In this document: positions 1-9,236 of the stretch, in pieces | Position numbering within the stretch: position 1 is the stretch's first letter | Layout: each line of letters begins with the position of its first letter | Assembly (NCBI RefSeq): GCF_018728565.1 | Contig: NZ_JACSOI010000001.1 | Coordinates: forward strand, 806,001 to 870,000 | Direction of reading: 5' to 3' | Length of the DNA: 64,000 bases | DNA from: Zobellia russellii | GTDB lineage: Bacteria > Bacteroidota > Bacteroidia > Flavobacteriales > Flavobacteriaceae | The notes under the pieces: generated by a model | Told to the model about the DNA's origin: nothing | The model's input: only the letters and a program-made list of their open reading frames with translations | The model's database searches: none | Made by a program: the position numbers and the translations under genes

Positions 1-2983
1 TTTCGGTGATATTGTTGATATAATCATCAGGGAAAAGCAACTGGAAATCAGAATCTAGCTGGGTTTCTTTTACAAAAACTTTCTCTTTATGGCCTTCTAC
101 CTCTTCATACAGGTCTTTAAACTCGTTTTCCTTGAGTTCGTCTATGGCTTCACCCAATATTTTTTGATAGGTTTCAAATCCAATTTCATTGATAAACCCG
201 CTTTGTTCACCGCCCAATAAATCGCCGGCACCCCTAATTTCAAGGTCTTTCATGGCTATATTAAAGCCGCTGCCCAACTCTGTAAACTGGGCAAGTGCCT
301 CAATACGTTTTCTGGCTTCTGCGGTCATGGATTCATAAGGAGGGGTGATAAAATAGCAAAATGCCTTTTTATTGCTACGCCCTACACGGCCACGCATCTG
401 GTGTAGATCACTCAGTCCAAAATTATTAGCGTTGTTAATGAAAATGGTATTGGCATTGGTAACGTCCAAGCCACTTTCTATGATGGTCGTGGATACCAGT
501 ACATCAAACTCGCCATTCATAAAGGAGAGCATGAGGGCTTCCAATTTTTTTCCGTCCATCTGGCCATGACCAATGCCTACTTTGGCATCGGGTACAAGGC
601 GCTGGATCATGCCCGCTACTTCTTTGATGTTTTCAATGCGGTTATGGATAAAGAATATTTGCCCGCCACGTTCTATCTCATACCGAACGGCGTCCCGTAT
701 AACTTCTTCCCCAAAACGAATGACCCTACTTTCAATCGGGTAACGGTTTGGCGGGGGTGTTTTTATGACCGAAAGATCACGGGCGGCCATTAAGCTAAAT
801 TGTAGCGTTCTTGGAATAGGAGTGGCCGTTAAGGTTAGTACGTCTACATTTTCTTTAATGGACTTTAATTTGTCTTTGACCGCTACCCCAAATTTTTGTT
901 CCTCATCAACGATAAGGAGCCCTAGGTCTTTGAATTTTACGTTTTTATTCACCAATTGGTGCGTGCCAATGATAATATCTACTTGTCCTGCTTCCAGCTT
1001 TTCTAAAGTTTTCCTACGTTCTTTTGCCGTTCTAAACCGATTCAGGTAATCTACATTTACGGGCATCTCCTTAAGACGTTCCGCAAAAGTACGATGGTGC
1101 TGAAATGCCAATATAGTAGTGGGCACTAGCACGGCAACCTGCTTTCCATTGTCTACCGCTTTAAAGGCCGCCCGGATGGCCACTTCGGTTTTTCCGAAGC
1201 CAACATCACCACAGATAAGGCGGTCCATGGGACGCTCACTTTCCATATCTCTTTTAAAATCTTCGGTAGCCTTGCTTTGGTCAGGGGTATCTTCATAAAT
1301 AAAAGAAGCTTCTAGTTCTGTTTGTAAATAGCTGTCAGGGTCATATTGAAAACCTTTTTCCAAGCGTCTTTTGGCATAAATTTTAATAAGGTCAAAAGCA
1401 ATTTTCTTGACGCGGGTTTTTGTCTTTTGCTTGAGTTTTTTCCAAGCTGCAGACCCTAATTTGTAAATTTTAGGAACGGCCCCGTCTTTACCGTTGAATT
1501 TGGATATTTTATGAAGCGAATGAATACTCACATACAGAATATCCCGCTCGCCGTACACTAGTTTTATGGCTTCCTGCTTTTTGCCTTCTACATCAATTTT
1601 TTGAAGTCCACCAAATTTCCCTATTCCGTGATCTATATGGGTTACATAATCCCCAATTTCAAGTTTGTTCAGCTCTTTTAGGGTAATGGCCTGCTTTTTT
1701 GCATACCCGTTTTTAAGGTTGAATTTATGGTAACGTTCAAAAATCTGATGATCCGTATAGCATACCAGTTTTTGGTCATCGTCAATGAAACCTTGAAAAA
1801 TGGGTGTTACCACGGTTTGATAATGAACCTTCTCGTTAACCTCTTCAAAAATGGCCTGAAAACGTTTGGCCTGTTGGTCACTGGCGCAAAAAATATAGTT
1901 GGTATACCCACGTGCTTTATAAGCGTTAAGGTTTTCAATCAACAAATCGAATTTCTTATTGAAAGAAGGTTGCGGGTGGGTGTTGAATTGAACGGTTAAA
2001 GCACCACTAATTAATTCGGGAGTTGTAGAAGCTTCGGTAGTCATAAGCCCAAACCCTTTCAACTGTGATTTAAAATTCTCCGAATTCATAAAAAGCGCTT
2101 CGGGCTCTAAATGTTTGATGTCTTGCGATAGTTTGGAAAAAGCTTCTATGGCCTTTCCAAAGAAATCATCCAAACGGTCAAAAATATAATCAGTGTTTTT
2201 GGCGAATATGACGGTATCCGAAGAAACGTACTCAAGAAAATTCTGTCTTTTCTCCTCTAGAAATTTACTGGCTACGTTAGGAATAACGTTTATTTTGTTC
2301 ACTTTGCTCGTTGAGAGTTGTGTGTCTACATCAAACGTACGAATGCTATCCACTTCATCACCAAAGAACTCTATACGGTAGGGCTCATCATTGGAAAACG
2401 AAAAAACATCTACGATTCCACCACGCACCGAAAATTCTCCAGGTTCCGTAACAAAGTCCACCCTTTTAAACTTGTACTCAAAAAGCACCTCGTTAAGGAA
2501 ATCCAGTGATAAGGTGTCATTTAATTTTACTTTAAGCGTATTTTTTTCCAGTTCCCGGCGGGTGACAACTTTTTCAAAAAGAGCATCAGGATAGGTGACG
2601 ATTATGGCCGGCTTTTTTCTGGAGTTGATGCGGTTGAGAACCTCTGCACGCAAGAGCACGTTGGCATTATCGGTTTCTTCTATTTGATAAGGCCTGCGGT
2701 AACTTCCAGGATAAAAGAGTACATTTTTATCGCCTATGATCTGTTCTAAATCATTCAGGTAATAGGCAGCTTCTTCTTTGTCATTGAATATGAGCAGAAA
2801 GGGTCTGTTTGTTTTTTGAAACACATCGGAAAAAGTAAATGACAGCGCAGAGCCGGAAAGGCCTTTTAGAATAATAGACTCTGTATTTTTTGCGTTTTCC
2901 GTGAATTTTTGGGCAATAGTGTCCTGCAGTTTCTGCGTTTGCGGAGACTGAGAAAACAGTTGTTGAATAGAAGATTGCGTCAA
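1..2983 (-). CDS. mfd: Transcription-repair coupling factor Mfd (partial, C-terminus missing)
   Basis: ATP-dependent DNA translocase that pushes stalled RNA polymerase off damaged DNA and recruits UvrA. About 994 residues are present; the frame is open to the left edge, so roughly the last 120-130 residues of a normal ~1120-residue Mfd are outside. The N-terminal UvrB-like part is followed by the RNA polymerase interaction region, then the helicase core with Walker A GDVGFGKTEVA (Lys near residue 598) and DEEQ box near residues 693-696, and the GRVGRS motif VI. The best start is a TTG at 2983, giving MTQSSIQQLFSQ; no ATG fits upstream. Divergent from the oxidoreductase gene at 3286. Confidence 0.96.
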   Translation of the reverse strand, partial: MTQSSIQQLFSQSPQTQKLQDTIAQKFTENAKNTESIILKGLSGSALSFTFSDVFQKTNRPFLLIFNDKEEAAYYLNDLEQIIGDKNVLFYPGSYRRPYQIEETDNANVLLRAEVLNRINSRKKPAIIVTYPDALFEKVVTRRELEKNTLKVKLNDTLSLDFLNEVLFEYKFKRVDFVTEPGEFSVRGGIVDVFSFSNDEPYRIEFFGDEVDSIRTFDVDTQLSTSKVNKINVIPNVASKFLEEKRQNFLEYVSSDTVIFAKNTDYIFDRLDDFFGKAIEAFSKLSQDIKHLEPEALFMNSENFKSQLKGFGLMTTEASTTPELISGALTVQFNTHPQPSFNKKFDLLIENLNAYKARGYTNYIFCASDQQAKRFQAIFEEVNEKVHYQTVVTPIFQGFIDDDQKLVCYTDHQIFERYHKFNLKNGYAKKQAITLKELNKLEIGDYVTHIDHGIGKFGGLQKIDVEGKKQEAIKLVYGERDILYVSIHSLHKISKFNGKDGAVPKIYKLGSAAWKKLKQKTKTRVKKIAFDLIKIYAKRRLEKGFQYDPDSYLQTELEASFIYEDTPDQSKATEDFKRDMESERPMDRLICGDVGFGKTEVAIRAAFKAVDNGKQVAVLVPTTILAFQHHRTFAERLKEMPVNVDYLNRFRTAKERRKTLEKLEAGQVDIIIGTHQLVNKNVKFKDLGLLIVDEEQKFGVAVKDKLKSIKENVDVLTLTATPIPRTLQFSLMAARDLSVIKTPPPNRYPIESRVIRFGEEVIRDAVRYEIERGGQIFFIHNRIENIKEVAGMIQRLVPDAKVGIGHGQMDGKKLEALMLSFMNGEFDVLVSTTIIESGLDVTNANTIFINNANNFGLSDLHQMRGRVGRSNKKAFCYFITPPYESMTAEARKRIEALAQFTELGSGFNIAMKDLEIRGAGDLLGGEQSGFINEIGFETYQKILGEAIDELKENEFKDLYEEVEGHKEKVFVKETQLDSDFQLLFPDDYINNITE

Positions 2984-3285
2984 CCGTTAGTTTTTTAAGA
3001 ACTTAAACGGATTTTATGGTACCGGTCCGTTCAAGATGATAATACCTTGACCTGATAATGAACAGGCCTTTTCATTTTAGTGAGTGTAAAGGTAGCGAAC
3101 TCAGCTCATGTTTTTGTACCCTATTAATCGGTTTTTTGTGTTGTATTGCTATAAATTAATGAACCCCGTGGTATAGCGTTCACAATTGTAGCGGTAGCAT
3201 CAATAGGTTTTAGGTAAAAATGGGAACTTGTTTGATTAATTTGAGGATTGCCGTTTGGTTACGGTTGTGCTAAAAATGGATTCAG
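2984..3285. other. Intergenic region between divergent mfd and oxidoreductase genes
   Basis: These 302 bases hold no convincing ORF. On the minus strand TACCTTTA at 3094-3087 is one base from the Bacteroidota -7 consensus TAnnTTTG and could serve mfd, leaving a leader of about 100 nt. No exact -7 box is visible toward the gene at 3286. No hairpin or repeat stands out. Confidence 0.4.
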
Positions 3286-4635
3286 ATGAAGGAACAAAAA
3301 TATGATGTGTTTGTGATAGGAAGTGGAACTGCCGGTAAGGTAGTTGCAAAAAAATGTGTTGATGCAGGCCTTAATGTAGCCATGGCGGATAAACGAGAAT
3401 ATGGCGGAACCTGTGCCAACCGGGGCTGTGACCCAAAAAAAGTGTTGTTGGGTGCCACTCAGGTACTAGAGACCAGCAACCAACTTCTAGGTAAGGGAAT
3501 TAAAAGCATTCCTGATCTGAGCTGGAAAAAGTTGATGAAGTTTAAAGAAAATTTCACTTCTCCGGTGCCCAAAGCAACAGAAGAGGATTTAAAGGATAGA
3601 GGTATCACCTTATACCATCAATCGCCCGAGTTTCTGGATGAAAAGACATTATCCGTTGAGGGGAAAACTGTAAAAGCGGACAAGATTGTTATCGCAACAG
3701 GGTATGAGCCTAGAAAATTGAATTTTAAAGGGAATAAACACTTAAAGGCAAGTGATGACTTTTTGAGTCAAAAGAAGCTTCCAAAGAACATTACATTTAT
3801 CGGAGCGGGGTATGTGGGTATGGAGTTTGCACATATTGCTGCTAGAGCGGGCGCTAAGGTAACCGTAATAGATTCGGGCAAAAGGCCACTTAAGCCTTTT
3901 GATGCGGATTTGGTAAAAGAATTGACCTCCTATTCAAAAGACTTGGGCATCAAATTTATTTTTGGAGCTAAAATTACAGGCGTAAAAAAGGGTTCTAAAA
4001 ACTACAAGATTGCTTACGATAAAAAAGGAAAATCAGAGATATTAAAAACGCGTTCTGTTTTTAATACGGCCGGTCGTATTCCTGCTATTGCAAAGCTGAA
4101 ACTAGAAAATGGAAATGTAGCCTATGGCGATAACGGGATTGAGACAAACGCATATCTACAGAGCAAAACCAACGAAAATGTATATGCTTGTGGGGATGTT
4201 GCGGATAAAGGTTTGCCATTAACCCCACTTTCTGGAATAGAAGGTAGTATAGTGGCAGACAATATTATTGAAGGTAACAAGAGTGAGTTTGATGTACCGG
4301 TTACTCCTTCTGTGGTGTACACGTTGCCAAATTTAGCTTCTGTAGGCTATTCTGAAGAAGAGGCAAAGGGAAGGTATAAAAATGTGATTGTCAATTTTGA
4401 GTCGGTGCCGGATTGGTTCAATGCCAAACGTGTTAATGCTCCAGTATACGCGTATAAAATTCTTTTGAACCAGCGTACTCAGGAAATTGTTGGGGCTCAC
4501 CTTATTGGTCCTGAAGCTGGTGAGACTATAAATTTATTTGCTATGGCAATTAACCAAGGTATGACCGCTGATCAAATAAAAAAGACCATATTTACGTATC
4601 CATCATGGTCCAACGATATTAAATCCATGGTTTAG
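3286..4635 (+). CDS. Class I pyridine nucleotide-disulfide oxidoreductase-like flavoprotein
   Basis: A 449-residue FAD/NAD(P)H enzyme of the glutathione reductase, lipoamide dehydrogenase and mercuric reductase superfamily. The N-terminal dinucleotide fold GSGTAGKVVAKKC is followed by the redox pair C43-C48 in GGTCANRGCDPKK, a second nucleotide fold GAGYVGMEFAHIAARAGA, the FAD motif ACGDVADKGLPLTPL, and a dimerisation domain. The C-terminal HPTxxE base motif of true glutathione or lipoamide reductases is replaced by YPSWSN (residues 438-443). This argues against a classical disulfide reductase and leaves the substrate unknown. No 2-oxoacid dehydrogenase or mer genes are nearby. It ends one base before the convergent TspO-like gene. 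Confidence 0.85.
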   Translation: MKEQKYDVFVIGSGTAGKVVAKKCVDAGLNVAMADKREYGGTCANRGCDPKKVLLGATQVLETSNQLLGKGIKSIPDLSWKKLMKFKENFTSPVPKATEEDLKDRGITLYHQSPEFLDEKTLSVEGKTVKADKIVIATGYEPRKLNFKGNKHLKASDDFLSQKKLPKNITFIGAGYVGMEFAHIAARAGAKVTVIDSGKRPLKPFDADLVKELTSYSKDLGIKFIFGAKITGVKKGSKNYKIAYDKKGKSEILKTRSVFNTAGRIPAIAKLKLENGNVAYGDNGIETNAYLQSKTNENVYACGDVADKGLPLTPLSGIEGSIVADNIIEGNKSEFDVPVTPSVVYTLPNLASVGYSEEEAKGRYKNVIVNFESVPDWFNAKRVNAPVYAYKILLNQRTQEIVGAHLIGPEAGETINLFAMAINQGMTADQIKKTIFTYPSWSNDIKSMV

Positions 4636-4636
4636 C

Positions 4637-5437
4637 TTAATGATTATTGAGCCGTTCCTTAAGTTTATGAGCTGGGCTGGTGTCCTTGTTTTTGATGCCA
4701 TGTATCATTGAAGAAACAAACAGAATTACGGATGCAACAAGTGCTGAATAGGCAATTAGTTCATAATTTTCTTGGTGTCTAACAAATATTGCGATAAAAG
4801 CCCAAACGGCCACAAGTGCAAATTCGCGCATGTTCCGTTTCCAAGTGATGGTCAGATTTATCGCCGTGGCAATACCGAGAAGTATAAGGGTCCATACTTC
4901 TTCTGAAAACGGACCTCCGCTCCAACCCAATTTCGTTAGATAAGCAGAAATATTAGCAATAGTTGCTACCGCAATCCATCCGCTATAGATACAGATAGGC
5001 CACCAAGTGAAAGCAATAATTTCAATAGGAGCGTCCCACCTTTCCATATTCGTATTCAGAATAATTTTAATGAGCGAGAATAGAATTCCGAGCATTATCA
5101 AAACCGATAATCCGGTATAATCGAAAACAAAGGCCAGCACCCATGCCGCATTGAGCATGTTGGCGATAAAGAACCAATATCTCGTTTGATTAATAAAGTC
5201 ACTTTCCTTTTTGCTGAAAAAAGCCCGTCTCACCTGAAAAATAGAATAGCCAATAAGACTTAAAAAGATGATTCCCCAAATGGAAAAAGCATATCCCGCA
5301 GGAGTAAAGAGATTATCATATTTGCTACTGATTTCTCCTATCGTAGTTCCATTCAACCGAAATGCTTGAGAAAGATAATTGACTAAAATCACTACAATTA
5401 CCGAAAAAAGATTGAGGATAGAATATGTTTTGGCCAT
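4637..5437 (-). CDS. TspO/MBR-like tryptophan-rich membrane protein
   Basis: A 266-residue polytopic inner membrane protein, largely hydrophobic with about seven or eight predicted helices. The segment FTPAGYAFSIWGIIFLSLIG matches the N-terminal signature of tryptophan-rich sensory/TspO-like proteins, and several later Trp residues (ITWKRN, FTWWP) fit. It is much longer than classic five-helix TspO (~160 residues), so it belongs to the longer relatives rather than to characterised porphyrin or cholesterol-binding TspO. The ligand is unknown. The ATG at 5437 lies 16 nt below an exact TACATTTG -7 box, which supports the start. It has its own transcription unit, convergent with the upstream flavoprotein. 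Confidence 0.7.
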   Translation of the reverse strand: MAKTYSILNLFSVIVVILVNYLSQAFRLNGTTIGEISSKYDNLFTPAGYAFSIWGIIFLSLIGYSIFQVRRAFFSKKESDFINQTRYWFFIANMLNAAWVLAFVFDYTGLSVLIMLGILFSLIKIILNTNMERWDAPIEIIAFTWWPICIYSGWIAVATIANISAYLTKLGWSGGPFSEEVWTLILLGIATAINLTITWKRNMREFALVAVWAFIAIFVRHQENYELIAYSALVASVILFVSSMIHGIKNKDTSPAHKLKERLNNH

Positions 5438-5453
5438 GTTTTTCTGCTTTGGA

Positions 5454-5461
5454 CAAATGTA
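5454..5461 (-). promoter_or_regulatory. -7 promoter box of the TspO-like gene
   Basis: TACATTTG on the minus strand is an exact match to the Bacteroidota -7 consensus TAnnTTTG and lies 16 nt before the ATG at 5437. A TTG at the usual -33 distance is not clear. Confidence 0.5.
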
Positions 5462-5536
5462 ATCTGCTCAACTTGTTTTAGTGTATCGCATCCCTTTTAA
5501 AAAGGACTTTTTTAATACGGGCAGGCAATATAAACG

Positions 5537-6169
5537 TTATACCCTAATGACCTCATCATCGGCAATGACGAATATCTGGTCACTTTCTTGAGGTTCCAGA
5601 ACATACGTCCCCGTAAATGCGCCAAAAGCGGGCAAAATCATTTGATTTTTTGTTTTGAAAAAACAAGGGAGTCTCAGGTGTTGACGCCCAAAACCCTTCA
5701 GTTTTACAGCAGGATGTATGTGTCCGCAAAAATTGAACAAACCTTCTCTTTCTTCAGGGTGATGGGTAAGTAGGAAGTCTTCTACGATTAATTCGTCAAA
5801 CTGGTCTATTTCCAATGCTTCAAATCTTTCAGGAGCTATGATGTCATGGTTGCCGGTAATCAATGTGATTTTTGATGGGGTTTTTGCCACCCAATTCTCG
5901 AATAGTGCCCATTCTTTATTGATGTGAGAATGAAACAGGTCCCCCATAAAACATATATTGAAAGGTTGGTAGGTTTTGATGAGTTCGTCCATCAAAATAT
6001 AATTCTTATGTACCGCATATTTTGGAACCGCGGCACCAAATTTTCTAAAATGAGAAACCTTTCCTAAATGCACATCACTTATGAGAAGCGTTGATTTTTC
6101 CTCCCAAAAAAGTGCCCCTGAAGGGTGCATGGTAAAATGGTGTTTTTTTATTTCCAAAGATGGGGTCAT
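5537..6169 (-). CDS. pdeM: Ligase-associated DNA damage response endonuclease PdeM
   Basis: Calcineurin-like metallophosphoesterase of the repair cluster that also carries a ligase, helicase and exonuclease; the Pseudomonas putida homologue (MPE) is a Mn-dependent single-strand DNA endonuclease. The 210-residue protein shows the metal motifs DVHLGKVSHF (D32, H34), GDLFHS, GNHD and CGHIHP. The start is the ATG at 6169. A TTG nine bases upstream is in frame but sits inside the -7 box, so it is rejected. The -7 box lies only six nucleotides before the ATG, implying a nearly leaderless mRNA. It is transcribed separately from the helicase-ligase-exonuclease genes because a plus-strand lipoprotein gene lies between. 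Confidence 0.9.
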   Translation of the reverse strand: MTPSLEIKKHHFTMHPSGALFWEEKSTLLISDVHLGKVSHFRKFGAAVPKYAVHKNYILMDELIKTYQPFNICFMGDLFHSHINKEWALFENWVAKTPSKITLITGNHDIIAPERFEALEIDQFDELIVEDFLLTHHPEEREGLFNFCGHIHPAVKLKGFGRQHLRLPCFFKTKNQMILPAFGAFTGTYVLEPQESDQIFVIADDEVIRV

Positions 6170-6175
6170 AACGAA

Positions 6176-6183
6176 CAAAGATA
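6176..6183 (-). promoter_or_regulatory. -7 promoter box of pdeM
   Basis: TATCTTTG on the minus strand is an exact TAnnTTTG match. Its last base is six nucleotides before the pdeM ATG, so transcription should begin at or next to the start codon. No good TTG -33 element was found. Confidence 0.5.
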
Positions 6184-6245
6184 CTAAAAGGATGAATGAC
6201 CCGTTTTGTTAAAAATCAAATAACAAAAACCCCAAACCTTTACTT

Positions 6246-6680
6246 ATGAAAAGAAGTTTTATTTTACTCAGTGCAATTACGCTTGGTTTATTTTCTTCAT
6301 GTAGTGATGACGATAGTTCGGATACTCCAGAAGATGCATTAATAGGCTCTTGGCAGCTTACAGCAGAGTTTAATGATGACGAACCAAGTGAGCTAGAAAC
6401 TTGTGATTTGGAATCGACTATTATTTTTAAGTCAGCAGGTGTTTACGAATATTTAGATTATGATCCGGCAGAAGATAATGAGAATGAATGTGTCGTAGAT
6501 GATGATAGTTTTACTGCTGGATGGTCGATACCTTCATCTGGAAAAATGGCTTTTTCCTATGAAGACGGAGAGAATTTTATAGCCGATTATTCTATTTCAG
6601 GTAACGAGCTCACCTTGTTGATTGAAGATGAATGGAATGGTGAAACATGGGTAACAAAGAGTATCTATATCAAGAAATAA
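6246..6680 (+). CDS. Lipocalin-like lipoprotein, probably surface exposed
   Basis: A 144-residue lipoprotein. The signal peptide MKRSFILLSAITLGLFSSC ends in a lipobox with Cys19, and the residues after it, SDDDSSD, fit the acidic lipoprotein export signal that sends Bacteroidota lipoproteins to the outer face of the outer membrane (inference from the motif). The mature part begins IGSWQLTAEF and resembles small lipocalin-like proteins of this phylum (IGxW start, beta-rich, Cys pair). It is very acidic. The ligand is unknown. It is inserted on the opposite strand between pdeM and the helicase gene, splitting the repair cluster, and has its own terminator. Confidence 0.75.
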   Translation: MKRSFILLSAITLGLFSSCSDDDSSDTPEDALIGSWQLTAEFNDDEPSELETCDLESTIIFKSAGVYEYLDYDPAEDNENECVVDDDSFTAGWSIPSSGKMAFSYEDGENFIADYSISGNELTLLIEDEWNGETWVTKSIYIKK

Positions 6681-6728
6681 AAATTGTAAAATCATATAGA
6701 GTTCAATCATTTATAAAAAAAACATCTT

Positions 6729-6765
6729 ACCTGCTGAATTATATGGATTTGGCAGGTTTTTTTTA
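6729..6765 (+). terminator. Rho-independent terminator after the lipoprotein gene
   Basis: ACCTGC at 6729-6734 pairs with GCAGGT at 6752-6757 and is followed by eight T residues. It ends just before the convergent helicase stop codon at 6767. Confidence 0.7.
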
Positions 6766-6766
6766 T

Positions 6767-9229
6767 CTATTTCTTCATCAAAATCTTGGTCATCCGCTTA
6801 ATACGATCGGCCAATTTTTCCGAACTCAGTTTTTCTCGTAGTCTGTCCGTTATGATTGGAAACGAAAAGGGAGTGGCTTTTGAACATTCCTTCCAGACAA
6901 TAGTTTGATGTTCAATTCGCGTAAGGGCCATTCGTAAACGTCCTTCTTCCAATTGATGCTCAAAAGTTTCAGTGAATGCCTGTTGAAAAAGCAGGTTGTC
7001 CGCCTCATAATCCTTAAAAACATCAAACAATAATTGGGAGTTGCTTTGTAGGTGCTTCATTTTAATATTCTTATTAGGATACCCGGTAAAGACCATACCG
7101 CTAATTACGGCGATATCACGAAATTTGCGCCGTGCCATTTCGTTGGAGTTGAGGCTCTTCTGTAAATCGGACAACATATAATCCGTAGTAAACAAATCAT
7201 TGTCCAAAACCGCTTGAATGTCTATGGGCTTATCGCTCAACATTTCAAAACCATAATCATTAAATGCCAATGAGACCGTTATAGGTTGCAACAGACTAAT
7301 TCGGTAAGACAGCAAACTACTCATAGCCTCATGAACGGCCCTACCTTCAAAAGGGTAGAATATGTGGTGGTACCCGTCTCTGGTTTTAAAGGTTTCGATT
7401 AAAAATTCCGCAGGTGTGGGAACGATACTTTCTTCCCGCTGTTTGTCAAAAATAGGTTTAAGCGATTTTAATTCCGGACCTTGTAACTCATTGGCAGCAG
7501 CTTTGTATAGTTCTTGACGAAGCAATTCTGACATCTGTGCCGAAAAACTAAGTCGCCCTCCCATCCAACTAGGAACCTTATTGGTCTTTTTAGTGGAGTT
7601 GCGTACATGGGCCTGCATGCCTTTGATGCGGATAAATTCCAAATTTCTTCCGGCAAATGTAAAGACATCCCCTCGTGTCAATTTAGAAATAAAATACTCT
7701 TCAATAGAGCCGATGTAACCTCCGGTTTGGTACTTGACAGTAATAGTGGCATCACCAACAATTGTCCCGATTTGAAAACGATGGCGCATGGCAATACCGC
7801 GGTTGTTCACCTTAAACTTACCATCTTCTTCAACCTCCACTTTTTTATATTCGTCATAACTGCTAAGACTCTGGCTGCCCATCACCAAAAAATTCAGTAG
7901 CCATTGCCATTGGTCTTCGGTGATACCTTGGTAGCAAAAAGTTCGTCTTATTTCAGGAAAAATATCATTGGGATAAAACCCGTCCGAGATAGCCAAAGTG
8001 GTCAAATACTGAAGGAGTACATCAAAACTGTTGAGGTAGGGTAGGCGGTCTTCCACGGCATTATCCTTGACGGCCACCTGTAATGCGGATGCTTCAATAA
8101 GTTCCATGGCATGGGTAGGTAAAAAATGAATGACACTTTCCTTACCGGGGCGGTGGCCACTACGGCCCGCACGTTGTAAAAAACGGGCTACGCCTTTTGG
8201 TCCGCCAATTTGTATAACCGTTTCTACGGGAGCGAAATCCACACCTAGGTCCAAACTAGAGGTACAGACCACGGCTTTAAGACTCTCGTTTCGGATAGCC
8301 TGTTCTACCCAAAGCCTCGTTTCTTTATTGATGCTTCCATGGTGCATGGCTATCTCTCCTGCATATTCTGGGTGCTTTTCCAAGATTTTCTGGAACCATA
8401 TTTCACACTGGCTACGGGTATTGGTAAATAACAGGGTGGTTTTACTATTGTTGATGATAGGCACAACATCTTCCAGTAAATGGAGTCCTAGGTGCCCGCG
8501 CCAAGGGAAGGTTTCCATCTTCTTGGGAATGATACTTTTTACCTTGATTTTCTTTTTGATATTAGCCCTTATCATGACGGAATTTTCCAAGGCTTCGGTC
8601 TGTGGGCCTAATAATACTTCCCGAGCTTGGTCCAAGTTGCCAATTGTTGCTGATATTCCCCAAATACGGAGGTCTTTGGATATAGTCTTTAAACGGGATA
8701 AGGCCAGTTCCATTTGAACACCGCGCTTGGTGCCCAACAGTTCATGCCATTCGTCAACCACGATTGCAGAACAGTCTTTAAAAATCTTATCGTAGCCCTT
8801 TGTAGCCAATAAAAGCTGAAGACTCTCAGGCGTTGTAATCAATAGATCGGGCATTTGTTTTTTCTGTCCTGCCCGTTCTTTGGCCGTAGTATCGCCGGTT
8901 CTTATGCCTACGGTCATCTGGGTTTCTAAATCTGCGGTGACCCGCTCTGCCGATTGCCTGATTTCTTGTGAAAGTGCCCGTAATGGGGTAATCCAAATGG
9001 CTTTTAAGCCTTTTTTGTGTTTGGTCTTGTACTGCGGATTTTTCTTGATGTAGTTTAAGACAATGGGAAACCAAAGTGCATAAGTTTTACCACTGCCCGT
9101 AGGGGCGTTTAACAGTCCGTTTTTACCTTGTAGAAAGGCTTTCCAAGTATCTTTTTGAAACTTGAAAGGCTTCCAGTTTTGTTGGTCGAACCAATTTTGT
9201 GCGACTTGATAAAGTTCTTCTTTGTTCAT
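6767..9229 (-). CDS. Ligase-associated DEXH-box DNA helicase (Lhr-core type)
   Basis: Superfamily 2 helicase of 820 residues, the Lhr-core helicase of the ligase-associated repair cluster; homologues are ssDNA-dependent ATPases and 3'-5' translocases. Visible motifs: Q-motif region then APTGSGKT (K48), TPLRALSQE (Ia), TTPESL, DEWHEL at 159-162 (motif II), SATIGN (III), TSSLDLGVDFAPV (V) and QRAGRSGHRPG (VI). The C-terminal half carries the winged-helix and Lhr-specific beta-barrel region. It lacks the long C-terminal extension of full Lhr (~1500 residues). It is eight bases downstream of the ligase gene, so the two are cotranscribed. Confidence 0.93.
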   Translation of the reverse strand: MNKEELYQVAQNWFDQQNWKPFKFQKDTWKAFLQGKNGLLNAPTGSGKTYALWFPIVLNYIKKNPQYKTKHKKGLKAIWITPLRALSQEIRQSAERVTADLETQMTVGIRTGDTTAKERAGQKKQMPDLLITTPESLQLLLATKGYDKIFKDCSAIVVDEWHELLGTKRGVQMELALSRLKTISKDLRIWGISATIGNLDQAREVLLGPQTEALENSVMIRANIKKKIKVKSIIPKKMETFPWRGHLGLHLLEDVVPIINNSKTTLLFTNTRSQCEIWFQKILEKHPEYAGEIAMHHGSINKETRLWVEQAIRNESLKAVVCTSSLDLGVDFAPVETVIQIGGPKGVARFLQRAGRSGHRPGKESVIHFLPTHAMELIEASALQVAVKDNAVEDRLPYLNSFDVLLQYLTTLAISDGFYPNDIFPEIRRTFCYQGITEDQWQWLLNFLVMGSQSLSSYDEYKKVEVEEDGKFKVNNRGIAMRHRFQIGTIVGDATITVKYQTGGYIGSIEEYFISKLTRGDVFTFAGRNLEFIRIKGMQAHVRNSTKKTNKVPSWMGGRLSFSAQMSELLRQELYKAAANELQGPELKSLKPIFDKQREESIVPTPAEFLIETFKTRDGYHHIFYPFEGRAVHEAMSSLLSYRISLLQPITVSLAFNDYGFEMLSDKPIDIQAVLDNDLFTTDYMLSDLQKSLNSNEMARRKFRDIAVISGMVFTGYPNKNIKMKHLQSNSQLLFDVFKDYEADNLLFQQAFTETFEHQLEEGRLRMALTRIEHQTIVWKECSKATPFSFPIITDRLREKLSSEKLADRIKRMTKILMKK

Positions 9230-9236
9230 CGTTGAA

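Noticed and set aside
8130-8717. A 195-codon plus-strand open frame inside the helicase gene.
   Set aside because: It lies wholly antisense to a conserved helicase, its sequence has no family features, and it has no promoter. It is a shadow of the coding strand.
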